Shown in pieces: positions 32,846 to 41,447 of a stretch of DNA of 64,000 nucleotides. Position numbers and translations under genes: made by a program. The stretch is taken from assembly GCF_002056795.1 (NCBI RefSeq), contig NZ_CP020104.1:1127001-1191000 (forward strand), read 5' to 3'. The DNA comes from Spirosoma aerolatum. GTDB taxonomy: Bacteria; Bacteroidota; Bacteroidia; Cytophagales; Spirosomataceae. The notes beneath the pieces are model-generated. The model saw only the letters and a list, made by a program, of their open reading frames with translations. It was not told the DNA's origin and made no database searches. Within the stretch, counting starts at the first letter, position 1. Each line of letters begins with the position of its first letter.

Positions 32846-34318
32846 TTATTTCCGTTTTGTCAATAAATAAACGGGTACACCCAATCCGGCAATCAGGAGC
32901 CCCATACCGGTGTTGAATGTTTTGGTATATAGCAGAATGATACAAATGGCCAGTGCCGCAACGATGTACAGAGCTGGAACAATCGGATAGCCAAACGCCC
33001 GGTATGGTCGCTCGGTATTCGGTTCGGTGCGACGAAGCCGGAAAAGACCAGCAATGGTTACCATATAAAACACCAGCGAAGCAAAAGTACAGTAGTCCAG
33101 CAGGTCGCCGTATTTGCCAGATAGGCAGAGAACGGATGCCCAGATGCACTGAACCCAAAGTGCCCGGCCTGGCACAGCATGCTGGTTGAGGTGCGATGCC
33201 TGTTTCAGAAACAGCCCATCTTTTGCCATTGCGTAGTAGAGTCGTGCTCCCGCCAGAATCAACCCGTTGTTACAGCCGAAGGTCGAAATCATAATCAGCA
33301 CAGCCATAATAGCGACCGCTACGTTACCGAAAATGGTTTCAACAGCGGCTGTGGCCACGCGGTCGGCAACGGCAAACTGAATACCCCGGCTGATGATGTC
33401 GGTGCCGTTGGGCGATCCTTTCAGGGGAAGGAGGGAGAGGTACGATACATTCGCCAGAAAATAAATCGTTGTTACGATCAGCGTGCCAAAAAACAGGGCT
33501 AACGGAATATTCCGGCGCGGATTCTTGATTTCTCCAGCAATGAACGTCACGTTGTTCCAGGCATCAGCCGAAAATAGCGATCCAATCATCGACGTACCAA
33601 AAGCCAGAATCAGCGCCATACCCGCCAGTGGAATTACGTCGCCGGTAGCTGATGTCGTACTGGCTTCCCAGGCATTGGTCAGGTTGGTTGATAGTAAACC
33701 GCTGCTTAATCCGATGGTAATACCAATCACGATCAAACCCAGCAGAGCAATCAGTTTAGCAGAAGTGAACACGTTCTGGATGAATTTCCCACTTTGCACC
33801 CCCCGGCTATTTAACCAGGTAAGAAATACCAGGCTCGATATGGCAAACAATGATCCGAGCGTCACTTTTATGGGGCCTAGTGCCAGCAGCACATTATCTG
33901 GCCCTAAAGCCGGAATAAAGACAGCGGTATACTTGGTGAAAGCCACGGCTACAGCCGCAATGGTTCCGGTCTGGATAACCATGAATACCGTCCAGCCATA
34001 GACGAAGCCCGTCAAGGGGCCGAAAGCGCGTTGAATATAGATATATTGTCCACCCGCCTTGGGCATCATGCCCGCCAGCTCACCATAACTTAGTGCAGCG
34101 GCTACCGTCAAGACGCCGGTAAGCACCCATAACATAAGCAACCAGCCCGACGACCCCAGGTTGCGGGCCATATCGGCCGATACAATAAAAACGCCGGAGC
34201 CAATCATGGAGCCGGATACAATAAGCGTAGAGTCGAGCAGACTCAGTGAGCGGTTAAATTCGGTGGGTTCGGCGTTGGTTTCGACCGACGAAACGGAATT
34301 AGAGACGTTTTCTGCCAT
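32846..34318 (-). CDS. APC family amino-acid permease
   Basis: 490 residues with 12 helices. Helix 1 carries SGSMIGSGVFIV, the unwound substrate-binding GSG motif of LAT/APC transporters. Also present are GGQYIYIQRAFGPLTGFVYGW and the ISTFGCNNGLILAGARLYYAMAKDGLF stretch typical of the family. It would import or exchange amino acids across the inner membrane. ATG at 34318 (MAENVSNS) is preferred over 34351, which adds an unlikely hydrophobic preface. A perfect palindrome at the 3' side acts as its terminator. Confidence 0.9.
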   Translation of the reverse strand: MAENVSNSVSSVETNAEPTEFNRSLSLLDSTLIVSGSMIGSGVFIVSADMARNLGSSGWLLMLWVLTGVLTVAAALSYGELAGMMPKAGGQYIYIQRAFGPLTGFVYGWTVFMVIQTGTIAAVAVAFTKYTAVFIPALGPDNVLLALGPIKVTLGSLFAISSLVFLTWLNSRGVQSGKFIQNVFTSAKLIALLGLIVIGITIGLSSGLLSTNLTNAWEASTTSATGDVIPLAGMALILAFGTSMIGSLFSADAWNNVTFIAGEIKNPRRNIPLALFFGTLIVTTIYFLANVSYLSLLPLKGSPNGTDIISRGIQFAVADRVATAAVETIFGNVAVAIMAVLIMISTFGCNNGLILAGARLYYAMAKDGLFLKQASHLNQHAVPGRALWVQCIWASVLCLSGKYGDLLDYCTFASLVFYMVTIAGLFRLRRTEPNTERPYRAFGYPIVPALYIVAALAICIILLYTKTFNTGMGLLIAGLGVPVYLLTKRK

Positions 34319-34630
34319 GAAGAAGAAGATATAGATACAAGAACCGCTCAATTCGTCAGAAAAGCAAACAGGTACCCCTAAATTCTATGGCTGACGGCTG
34401 AGTTACCCAAAGACAAATAAAGGCCGATGGCATGGTAGAGCTATTTTATTTGGTCATTTTGGCTAACCTGTAACTCACTCCTTATGGTTTTCAACATAAC
34501 TGCCAGAGAGATAAGGGATCGTTAAAAACGGTTTTTTCAATTGGCTGACGGGTAACTTAAACCCTAACGGATGTTTTTGGTTCTTAGGTGTATGACTATA
34601 TTCGTCATGCATTGGCTAACCCATCCAACT
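34319..34630. other. Intergenic region between divergent permease and T9SS-cargo genes
   Basis: 312 bases; promoters for both genes are expected, but I find no clean TAnnTTTG. No repeats or stable hairpins noticed. A frame beginning at 34571 is continuous with the T9SS gene but is not needed. Confidence 0.5.
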
Positions 34631-36238
34631 ATGAATTATCGTATACTTTGGTCCATCTGGGCAGGGCTCATCCTGACCTTTCGAGTAGGTGTAGGTGTGT
34701 ATGCACAGACCCTACAATTAGCCACTAAGCCGCTTAGCGTAACATCCACTTGCCCTGGCTCTATACTAACCATTCCATTCAGCATCACAGGCAGCTATAC
34801 TTCTAATACTGTTTTTACGATACAAATGTCGGATGGGGGCGAGTATAAAGATGTTAGTGTCGGGATACAGTATGGTTACCAGGGAACCTATGATCGGGCA
34901 ATCAATATTACCATTCCAGCCGATTTGTCTGCTAATACAGCTTACTCCATTCGGATAAAAGCCACTAATCCTGATGTAATTGGTTCGCCTAGTCAGAATA
35001 AACTGTTCTTGAAAGGCGTCGAATCTAGGCCTCCACTACCACTTGTCGACTCGCTAACTGTGGATTGTATGTCAACCAATCAATCATCCATGGCTGGGCT
35101 GTATTCAGACTTATCTTTCAGACTAGTACCCGGTGCTACCCCCCGGTTGTATTATACGAAGCAACGAGACGATTATCAGGAGTATGCAGAATTTCCCTAT
35201 CAGACCCAGCTACCTACGGGCGAGTATGTTCGTGACAAGCAGCATGGTTACTTTCAACTTACCAAGACAGGAGCAACTTCAACCACTTATGTGTACCCCG
35301 TTAGCGAAAGAACGTATTATATATCTCAACTCATAGATGGCTGTGAGAGTGAACTGGCACCCAGTAAACTTCGCATTATTTGGAAAGCTGGCGGTGGGCC
35401 TGGAGTGATCAACCCAATGCCATACATGAGTTACGGCCAGTATGGTCAGATAGCTTATTGTCAGGGAGATCAGGCTTATCCCTTGAATGTTAACGGTCAC
35501 AGACCGCCCCCCGAAAACTATCAGGTTCGTTACTGGTTGGGCGACCCAACCTATCAGCCTATACCTACTGCCACATTTATTCCCCCTATACCGGATACCA
35601 GTCGGCCAGGATATAGTGTGTATACTATGAACCTGTATCCGATTGATTACACCAAAGGCTGCGCGAATGATAATTTGCTAACCTATACGCATGTAAAAGT
35701 AACCGTTAATCCTACTCCCACAAAACCAATTATTGCTACCACGGTAGTGAGTTATTATCAGGGTCAGGTAGCGATGCCGCTAAGTGCCACAACGACCGAT
35801 AGTACGGCGTCCTTAGTATGGTACGGTACTGATGCGACGGGTGGAGTAGGAACAAGTGTAGCACCGAAACCCTTGACTAACCAAGTTGGTCCGGCTACGT
35901 ACTATGTGGCTCAGAAAATCGGTTCCTGCGAGAGCGAACGGGTTCCGGTTTCTGTCCTGATTAACCCACTTTTGGGTATAGAAGATGCTACCTTGGCCGA
36001 GATCGTTGAGGTGTTCCCGAATCCAACCGTTTCATCATTAACAATTCGTATTCGGGGACTGACCAGTCAGCAAGCCGCTCGTCTGGAGCTAGTCGATCTG
36101 GCGGGTCAATGCCTTTATAGAAAAGAAACGCAGCAGGAGATGGCCGTACTCCCCATGACCGACTATCCGACTGGCAGCTATTTATTGCTAATCAACATTG
36201 GCAACCGGAAAACGGCCCGGCGCATTATGAAATTGTAG
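34631..36238 (+). CDS. Secreted T9SS type A sorting-domain protein with Ig-like repeats
   Basis: 535 residues from ATG at 34631, which starts a signal peptide (LWSIWAGLILTFRVGVGVYAQ). Beta-rich Ig-like modules follow (an N-terminal one with TIPFSITGSYTSNTVF and the last, about 360-445, with SLVWYGTDATGGVGTSVAPKP, typical of CHU_C-associated Ig-like domains). The C terminus is a type IX secretion sorting domain (VEVFPNPTVSSLTIRI, LVDLAGQCLYR, YPTGSYLLLI, RRIMKL). The protein is exported through the outer membrane and anchored at the surface or released. No enzyme domain is seen, so an adhesin or matrix role is likely. Earlier in-frame ATGs at 34571-34610 lack a better signal. Confidence 0.87.
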   Translation: MNYRILWSIWAGLILTFRVGVGVYAQTLQLATKPLSVTSTCPGSILTIPFSITGSYTSNTVFTIQMSDGGEYKDVSVGIQYGYQGTYDRAINITIPADLSANTAYSIRIKATNPDVIGSPSQNKLFLKGVESRPPLPLVDSLTVDCMSTNQSSMAGLYSDLSFRLVPGATPRLYYTKQRDDYQEYAEFPYQTQLPTGEYVRDKQHGYFQLTKTGATSTTYVYPVSERTYYISQLIDGCESELAPSKLRIIWKAGGGPGVINPMPYMSYGQYGQIAYCQGDQAYPLNVNGHRPPPENYQVRYWLGDPTYQPIPTATFIPPIPDTSRPGYSVYTMNLYPIDYTKGCANDNLLTYTHVKVTVNPTPTKPIIATTVVSYYQGQVAMPLSATTTDSTASLVWYGTDATGGVGTSVAPKPLTNQVGPATYYVAQKIGSCESERVPVSVLINPLLGIEDATLAEIVEVFPNPTVSSLTIRIRGLTSQQAARLELVDLAGQCLYRKETQQEMAVLPMTDYPTGSYLLLINIGNRKTARRIMKL

Positions 36239-36248
36239 TTTCTAAGCA

Positions 36249-36683
36249 TCAAGGTGCTTCCACCACTTTCTTTAATCCCTTCAGGATACTATCCCAGCCT
36301 TTCAGCGAACGTTCGTAGCGTTCTTCGGCTCCTTTAGCTGGGCCTACATCGTCGGTAATGGAAAGGATGGTTTTGCCGTCTTTATAGGTCAGTTCATCGG
36401 TCACGGTCGAAAAATTGCCTGATTCTTCATCCGCCCCGTCGTTCATCAGCGTGTATTTGAGGAGCTTATTGGGTTCAAATTTCAGGATTTGGCCCTTCAG
36501 CTCAATTTTTCGGATGAGAAACATACGGCCGGTAAACAGGATGGTACTGCCTACCTCCCAGTCTGAAAATACTTCGCAGTTGAAGAAGTATTTTTTCGTT
36601 TTCTCGGGATTGGTCAGCGCGTTCCAAACCTGTTCGGGAGTGGCTTTCAGGCTGATCTTTTTTCGGACAACAAAGTTTTTCAT
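36249..36683 (-). CDS. SRPBCC (AHSA1-like) domain protein
   Basis: 144 residues from ATG at 36683 (the frame extends to 36743 but would overlap the upstream gene). The fold signature is present: VVRKKISLKATPEQVWNALTNPEKTKKYFF for strand 1 and the alpha-2/alpha-3 region, then GSTILFTGRM, KFEPNKLLKYTL and the long C-terminal helix ERYERSLKGWDSILKGLKKVV. START-like proteins bind hydrophobic ligands; no specific ligand can be named. It lies 56 nt after the FAD dehydrogenase gene on the same strand, probably the same transcript. Confidence 0.85.
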   Translation of the reverse strand: MKNFVVRKKISLKATPEQVWNALTNPEKTKKYFFNCEVFSDWEVGSTILFTGRMFLIRKIELKGQILKFEPNKLLKYTLMNDGADEESGNFSTVTDELTYKDGKTILSITDDVGPAKGAEERYERSLKGWDSILKGLKKVVEAP

Positions 36684-36739
36684 GGCGCATTGAGCAATTG
36701 GTAGTCTAGTATAAGACCAATACGCCCGAAAATGTTTGC

Positions 36740-38398
36740 TCACTGAATAGCCTGGGCCGCTGCCCGGCCGGCGGTGCGTCCTGAAAACAGACAGCCGCCC
36801 AGAAACGTACCTTCCAGCGCCCGATACCCATGCATACCACCCCCACCAAAGCCAGCCACTTCGCCCGCAGCATATAGCCCCGGAACAGGCTCCCCATTGA
36901 TTCCCAACACCCGACTTGAGAGGTCTGTTTGCAACCCACCCAGTGTTTTGCGGGTAAGAATGTGGAGCCGGACGGCGATCAACGGCCCGGCCGATGGATC
37001 AAGAATAGGGTGCGGTTTTGCTGTTCGGATCAGCCGATCCCCCAAATAGTGACGGGCACCCCGAATGGCCGTGATCTGGGCATCTTTGTTGAATGAGTTA
37101 AGCAACTGTCGGTCACGCGCTGCGATTTCGCGTTCAATAGTGACCAGGTTGAGCAGCGGTTCGCCCGTCAGCTTGTTCATGGCATCAACCAAACTGGTCA
37201 GCTTATCCTTAACGATAAAATCAGCTCCGTTTTGTTTGAAGGCTTCGACAGGGGCCGGTGCGCTTTTGCCTACTGCCCGGCCCAACACCTGTCGCCAGCT
37301 TTTACCCGTCAAGTCCGGGTTCTGTTCCGATCCCGACAAGGCAAATTCCTTCCGAATAATGGCCTGATTCAGGATAAACCAGGTGTAGTCGTAGCCCGTT
37401 TGCTGGATGTAGCTGAGGGTTCCCAACGTATCGAAGCCCGGAAAGAGTGGTACGGGTAATCGATTACCCAGGGCATCGAACCATAACGACGATGGGCCGG
37501 GCAAAATCCGAATGCCGTGCTGGCTCCAGATGGGTGCCCAATTCTGAACGCCTTCGGTATAATGCCACATCCGGTCGCGGTTGATGAGATTGGCGCCGGC
37601 GGCTTCCGAAATAGCCAGCATACGCCCGTCTACATGATCGGGTACGCCCGATAGCATATGGTTGGGTGGCTCACCCAGACGTTTAGGCCAGTTTTGCCGG
37701 ACTAGTTCGTGATTGGCACCAATACCTCCTGACGTAACAATAACAGCTTGGGCGCGAAACGTAAAGTCTCCGATAGGAACGCGGGAGCTTTTTTCACCCC
37801 GCTTCACGGTGCTGGGCTCCAGAATTTCGCCCTGAACACCATCCACCGCTCCGTTTGTTATGAGTAGTTCATTGACTCGATGACGAAACTTCAGCGTAAT
37901 CACCCCGCGTTTAACGGCTTCTCTAACTCGCTGCTCGAAGGGAGCCAAAACGCCGGGGCCCGTACCCCAGGTGACGTGGAAACGGGGTACTGAATTGCCA
38001 TGCCCGATAGCGCCGTATCCACCCCGTTCGGCCCAACCCACAATCGGAAAGAAACGGATACCCTGCTGGTGTAGCCAGGAACGCTTTTCGCCAGCCGCAA
38101 ACGCTACGTAGGCTTCGGCCCATTTTCGCGGCCAGTGATCTTCCGGGCGGTCGAAGGCGGCTGTGCCCATCCAGTCCGTGAGGGCCAGCTCGTACGAATC
38201 CCGAATCTTCAGGCGTCGCTGTTCGGGCGAATCGACCAGAAACAGGCCGCCAAACGACCAGAATGCCTGCCCGCCCATGCTTTGCTCCGGCTCCTGATCG
38301 ACCAGGATAACGCGCTTCCCGGCATCGGCCAGTTCAGCGGCAGCTACCAGGCCTGCCAGACCAGCGCCGACAACAATGACATCTGCGTCTGTTTGCAT
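36740..38398 (-). CDS. FAD-binding dehydrogenase (KstD / fumarate-reductase flavoprotein type)
   Basis: 552 residues. N-terminal FAD fold DVIVVGAGLAGLVAAAELADAG with the VDQEPEQSMGGQAFWS loop. C-terminal FAD contacts PVPGLYAAGEVAGFGGGGMHGYRALEGTFLGGCLFSGRTAG. The middle cap domain holds VTSGGIGANHELVRQNWP and the TGKSWR-type region. This family includes 3-ketosteroid-delta-1-dehydrogenases and related proteins annotated as FAD-binding dehydrogenase; the substrate here is unknown. No signal peptide. Upstream, a repeat of the CTGTGTAAATCATAATC family separates it from GH36. Confidence 0.85.
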   Translation of the reverse strand: MQTDADVIVVGAGLAGLVAAAELADAGKRVILVDQEPEQSMGGQAFWSFGGLFLVDSPEQRRLKIRDSYELALTDWMGTAAFDRPEDHWPRKWAEAYVAFAAGEKRSWLHQQGIRFFPIVGWAERGGYGAIGHGNSVPRFHVTWGTGPGVLAPFEQRVREAVKRGVITLKFRHRVNELLITNGAVDGVQGEILEPSTVKRGEKSSRVPIGDFTFRAQAVIVTSGGIGANHELVRQNWPKRLGEPPNHMLSGVPDHVDGRMLAISEAAGANLINRDRMWHYTEGVQNWAPIWSQHGIRILPGPSSLWFDALGNRLPVPLFPGFDTLGTLSYIQQTGYDYTWFILNQAIIRKEFALSGSEQNPDLTGKSWRQVLGRAVGKSAPAPVEAFKQNGADFIVKDKLTSLVDAMNKLTGEPLLNLVTIEREIAARDRQLLNSFNKDAQITAIRGARHYLGDRLIRTAKPHPILDPSAGPLIAVRLHILTRKTLGGLQTDLSSRVLGINGEPVPGLYAAGEVAGFGGGGMHGYRALEGTFLGGCLFSGRTAGRAAAQAIQ

Positions 38399-38422
38399 AG
38401 TATATGTTACGCTTTTATAGAG

Positions 38423-38495
38423 AATAGAACGCAGATGGTTATGATTTATAAGATTAGTTAAGACCTATGTAAATCATAATCATCTGTATTCTATT
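38423..38495. repeat. Imperfect palindrome of the CATAATCATC family
   Basis: Arms 38423-38448 and 38470-38495 pair at 23 of 26 positions, loop 21 nt. The inner sequence TATGTAAATCATAATCATC is shared with the loop side of the perfect palindrome at 32765-32842. It lies between GH36 and the FAD dehydrogenase gene (same strand). Confidence 0.8.
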
Positions 38496-38528
38496 GCAAC
38501 TACGAAAGCCTGATCCATAGCCAGCCTA

Positions 38529-40721
38529 CTAGTTTGCTTCGGTCAGTTCCAGCACCACACTGGTTCGACGGGTATCTACCTGCGGGTTGAAGCCGATGGT
38601 CATCAGGTAATTGCCTGAGTAGGAGGGACTGGCTGTATTGATAGCAGAGCGCGTGCCCGGATAGACATTGAGTTCCTGAATTTTATACAGCTTATCGGGG
38701 CGCAAGCCTTTCAGTTTAATAGGGGCCTGACTACCCGCTTTATAGCGATTTTTGACCAGGTAGGTGAACCAGACCGCACGGTCCTGCTGCTCATTAACAT
38801 AAAGGCTGGACGCAACATCGCTTGTATAGGGAGACGCCAGCCGGAACAGATCACCCTGCCAGATGGTGGTTTTAATGCGTTCGTAAGTTTTCAGCGCCTG
38901 CTGGCTGAACTGTAGTTCGTCGTCGGTCAGTTTGCTCACCACAATGTCGTAGCCCAGTTTGCCCATCATGGCTACGTCGGTTCGGAATTTGATCGGCTGT
39001 TTTCCCCAGTCGGTTACATGGTTGCAACTGGCAATGGAAGGGAAGAAATACGAGTAATTCCACTGAATGAAAATCCGTTCCAATGCATCGGTATTGTCGC
39101 TGGGCCAGTATTCGGTAAAGTACTTCAGTGCCCCATAATCGACTCGGCCACCGCCACCAGAGCAAAGCATCATGGGCAGTGTAGGGTACTTGGCCCGGAG
39201 TCGGTCCAGCACTTTGTATAGGCCCAGTACGTAATCGACGTAGAGGTTCGACTGATTCAAATTGGTAGCCGAATAGGCATTGTAAATGACCGCGTTACAG
39301 TCCCATTTGATAAAACCCAGCGTTGGGTTTTTGGTAAGTAAGTCATTCACCAGATTGAACACGAAGTCTTGTACTTTCGGATTCGATAGGTCGAGCACCA
39401 ACTGATTACGGAAATAATACTCCGACCGATTAGGCAGTTTAAGCACCCAGTCGGGGTGCTTTTCGTAGAGTTCGCTCTTCGGACTGACCATTTCCGGCTC
39501 CAGCCAGATACCGAATTTGATCCCCGCATTTTCGGCTTCTTTTACCAGATAACCCAAGCCATGCGGTAATTTTTTGACATTTTCCTGCCAGTCGCCCAGG
39601 GCCGCATGGTCATCGTTGCGGGGGTATTTGTTGCCAAACCAGCCATCGTCGAGCAAAAACAGATCGACGCCCAGTTTTTTACCATCTTTGAATAGCGCAC
39701 TCAGTTTTTCTTCGTTGAAATCGAAGTAGGTAGCTTCCCAGTTGTTCAGCAGAGTCAGTCGGTTGCCTTCGCCTTGTGGAATGCGGTGCTTTCGGGCCCA
39801 GCGGTGCAAATGGCGACTGGCACCGCCCTTTCCCTGCTGGGAATAGGTGAACAGAAAAGCCGGGGTGGTAAACTCAACGCCCGGCGCTAAGTTGTAAGCC
39901 GATGCATACGGATTAATACCAGGTATAACCCGCAGATTGTGTAGCGGATCGACTTCAAACGCCAACTGATAATTGCCCGACCAGGCCAGGGTTCCTGCAA
40001 TGACCTCGCCCTGATCTTCGTCGGCAGGTTGATTGAGTGACACCAGAAACGAAGGCGGCTGGAACAGATCGGCCCGTGTGCCGAGCTTGGAATCCAGTAC
40101 TTTAATGCCTTCGGTCAGTAGTACTTCCGACGGGTTCATTTCGTTGGCCCAATCGCCGTGAAAGTGCGTCAGGTAATAGTTTTGGGCCGGAATGTAGAGG
40201 TTAGCCGATGCGTACTTATGCAGCACAACCGACTTTTTCTCGGTATGTCGGATAGATGACCATTGTTCAATCACATCTTCTTTCTGATACGCTTTATAAT
40301 ACAGCGTCACCTCGAACGGATACTGTGGGTCTTTTAAATAGACTTTGGTAAGTACGACCCCATCGGCCATAGACTGGGTTTCGTGCCGGACATACTTGAG
40401 GTCGAGTGAGGGGTTGCCATCGGCATGGGTGACCTGAATGGCTGGCTCCAGCAGGTTGCGGCCTCCGGCGGGCGTATACACCGAATTATAGATGCCAGTA
40501 TAATCGTCTCCGCGTTTACCGTTGGCTGGAATGGCTGCGTATTCGGCTGTATTGCGAAGTTTGGCTCCCAGATGAACCAGCGTAGGAATCTGCTCTTTGT
40601 CGATTCGGATTACCAGCGCCGTTTGGCTGGTTTCGATAATGATGTGTGTATCGCCCGGTGCCGCCTGTACCGACAGTACCACCAACAGAAGGAAGGGTAA
40701 GAGGAAATAAGCCAATTTCAT
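38529..40721 (-). CDS. Alpha-galactosidase, GH36
   Basis: 730 residues with signal peptide (LLPFLLLVVLSVQAAPG). Typical three-domain GH36 enzyme: beta-supersandwich N-terminal domain, (beta/alpha)8 barrel and C-terminal beta domain. Catalytic nucleophile D474 in FIKWDCN, acid/base D528 in SGGGGRVD, and the substrate-site DDGWFG. It hydrolyses alpha-galactosides such as raffinose-type sugars or galactan side chains in the periplasm. Full length. No SusCD pair is near, so it is not in a classical polysaccharide-utilisation locus within this window. Confidence 0.92.
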   Translation of the reverse strand: MKLAYFLLPFLLLVVLSVQAAPGDTHIIIETSQTALVIRIDKEQIPTLVHLGAKLRNTAEYAAIPANGKRGDDYTGIYNSVYTPAGGRNLLEPAIQVTHADGNPSLDLKYVRHETQSMADGVVLTKVYLKDPQYPFEVTLYYKAYQKEDVIEQWSSIRHTEKKSVVLHKYASANLYIPAQNYYLTHFHGDWANEMNPSEVLLTEGIKVLDSKLGTRADLFQPPSFLVSLNQPADEDQGEVIAGTLAWSGNYQLAFEVDPLHNLRVIPGINPYASAYNLAPGVEFTTPAFLFTYSQQGKGGASRHLHRWARKHRIPQGEGNRLTLLNNWEATYFDFNEEKLSALFKDGKKLGVDLFLLDDGWFGNKYPRNDDHAALGDWQENVKKLPHGLGYLVKEAENAGIKFGIWLEPEMVSPKSELYEKHPDWVLKLPNRSEYYFRNQLVLDLSNPKVQDFVFNLVNDLLTKNPTLGFIKWDCNAVIYNAYSATNLNQSNLYVDYVLGLYKVLDRLRAKYPTLPMMLCSGGGGRVDYGALKYFTEYWPSDNTDALERIFIQWNYSYFFPSIASCNHVTDWGKQPIKFRTDVAMMGKLGYDIVVSKLTDDELQFSQQALKTYERIKTTIWQGDLFRLASPYTSDVASSLYVNEQQDRAVWFTYLVKNRYKAGSQAPIKLKGLRPDKLYKIQELNVYPGTRSAINTASPSYSGNYLMTIGFNPQVDTRRTSVVLELTEAN

Positions 40722-40846
40722 AGTAGAAAAAATTCAGACTGCAAAATAGGCATTTACCACTCGCTAATCGATCCAATGCGGCTAGTTTTGCGAGTGTAGT
40801 TAGTAGATAGACGTAGGGTAGAGCCTATTTGAATTTTTGTTCCAGT

Positions 40847-40889
40847 AGCTTTTTTGTCATCCCGACGCAGAAGAGATGACAAAAAAGCT
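40847..40889. repeat. TTTTTTGTCAT hairpin, copy 1
   Basis: AGCTTTTTTGTCATC (40847-40861) pairs exactly with 40875-40889 around a 13-nt loop. Same head sequence as the hairpins at 40953 and 47580. Confidence 0.8.
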
Positions 40890-40952
40890 ACGGTTATCAT
40901 TCGTAACCTGGAGGCTATGTAAACGGGTTCCTGCTCAGCCAAAACAGGAGCG

Positions 40953-41039
40953 TTTTTGTCATGCTGAGGCACGAAGCATCTTCGGTAGCTGCTATAACTC
41001 CAACTATCGAAGATGCTTCGTGCCTCAGCATGACAAAAA
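40953..41039. repeat. TTTTTGTCATGCTGAGGC hairpin, copy 2 (32-bp perfect stem)
   Basis: The 32 bases at 40953-40984 are fully complementary to 41008-41039, with a 23-nt loop; pairing continues into the loop with a few mismatches. The arm TTTTTGTCATGCTGAGGCAC is a sequence style seen widely in Cytophagales genomes. Confidence 0.85.
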
Positions 41040-41417
41040 AGTTTAAACGGGTTCCAGGTTAACTAAGAAGCTGGTCGAATTAGTCAATGTAAAGCGGCCC
41101 AGTTAGGTTGAGGGCCGATTCTCAAAACCGAGTCAGACGAACCGTTCGGTTTTAAGAAATCTCATGGGGCAGGTTGCAAGAATCTGCCCTTACGAACAAG
41201 TTGCATGAGATACAACAAGTAAGTTTATCGTGGTCAAACAAATGTGCCCCCAAACCCATCGGTGTTGGAACCTGACTTAAGGGTGAGCGTTCGGACACTT
41301 CCCAATACCTTTAGTTTGGGAGATGCATACGTCTTTTTGGAAGAGACAACGGACTTGTTTTTGGGGTGAGTTTTCATGAGCATGAAATGAATGGACTGTT
41401 GGTAAGCGTGTTGGTTC

Positions 41418-41442
41418 GCCCAGCCAGACCTTCCGGCTGGGC
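41418..41442. terminator. GC hairpin after the propeller gene
   Basis: GCCCAGCC (41418-41425) pairs with GGCTGGGC (41435-41442), 9-nt loop, 5 nt beyond the stop codon at 41448. No strong U-run, so termination is uncertain. Confidence 0.5.
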
Positions 41443-41447
41443 CTGGG

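Larger units (their letters stand above)
40722..41447. other. Repeat-rich intergenic region
   Basis: 726 bases with no credible gene; a 72-codon frame at 40754-40972 (minus) runs through the repeats and is rejected. It holds two hairpins of the TTTTTGTCAT family (listed), degenerate copies of AAACGGGTTCC(A/T)GG at both 40921 and 41045, and a GC hairpin at 41418-41442 at the end of the propeller gene. Confidence 0.7.

Noticed and set aside
36249..36743. Long start for the SRPBCC gene at 36743
   Set aside because: It would overlap the end of the FAD dehydrogenase gene and adds 20 residues that do not belong to the fold; ATG at 36683 fits the family.
40754..40972. 72-codon frame on the minus strand upstream of GH36
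   Set aside because: It runs through two hairpin repeats and has no family resemblance or promoter.
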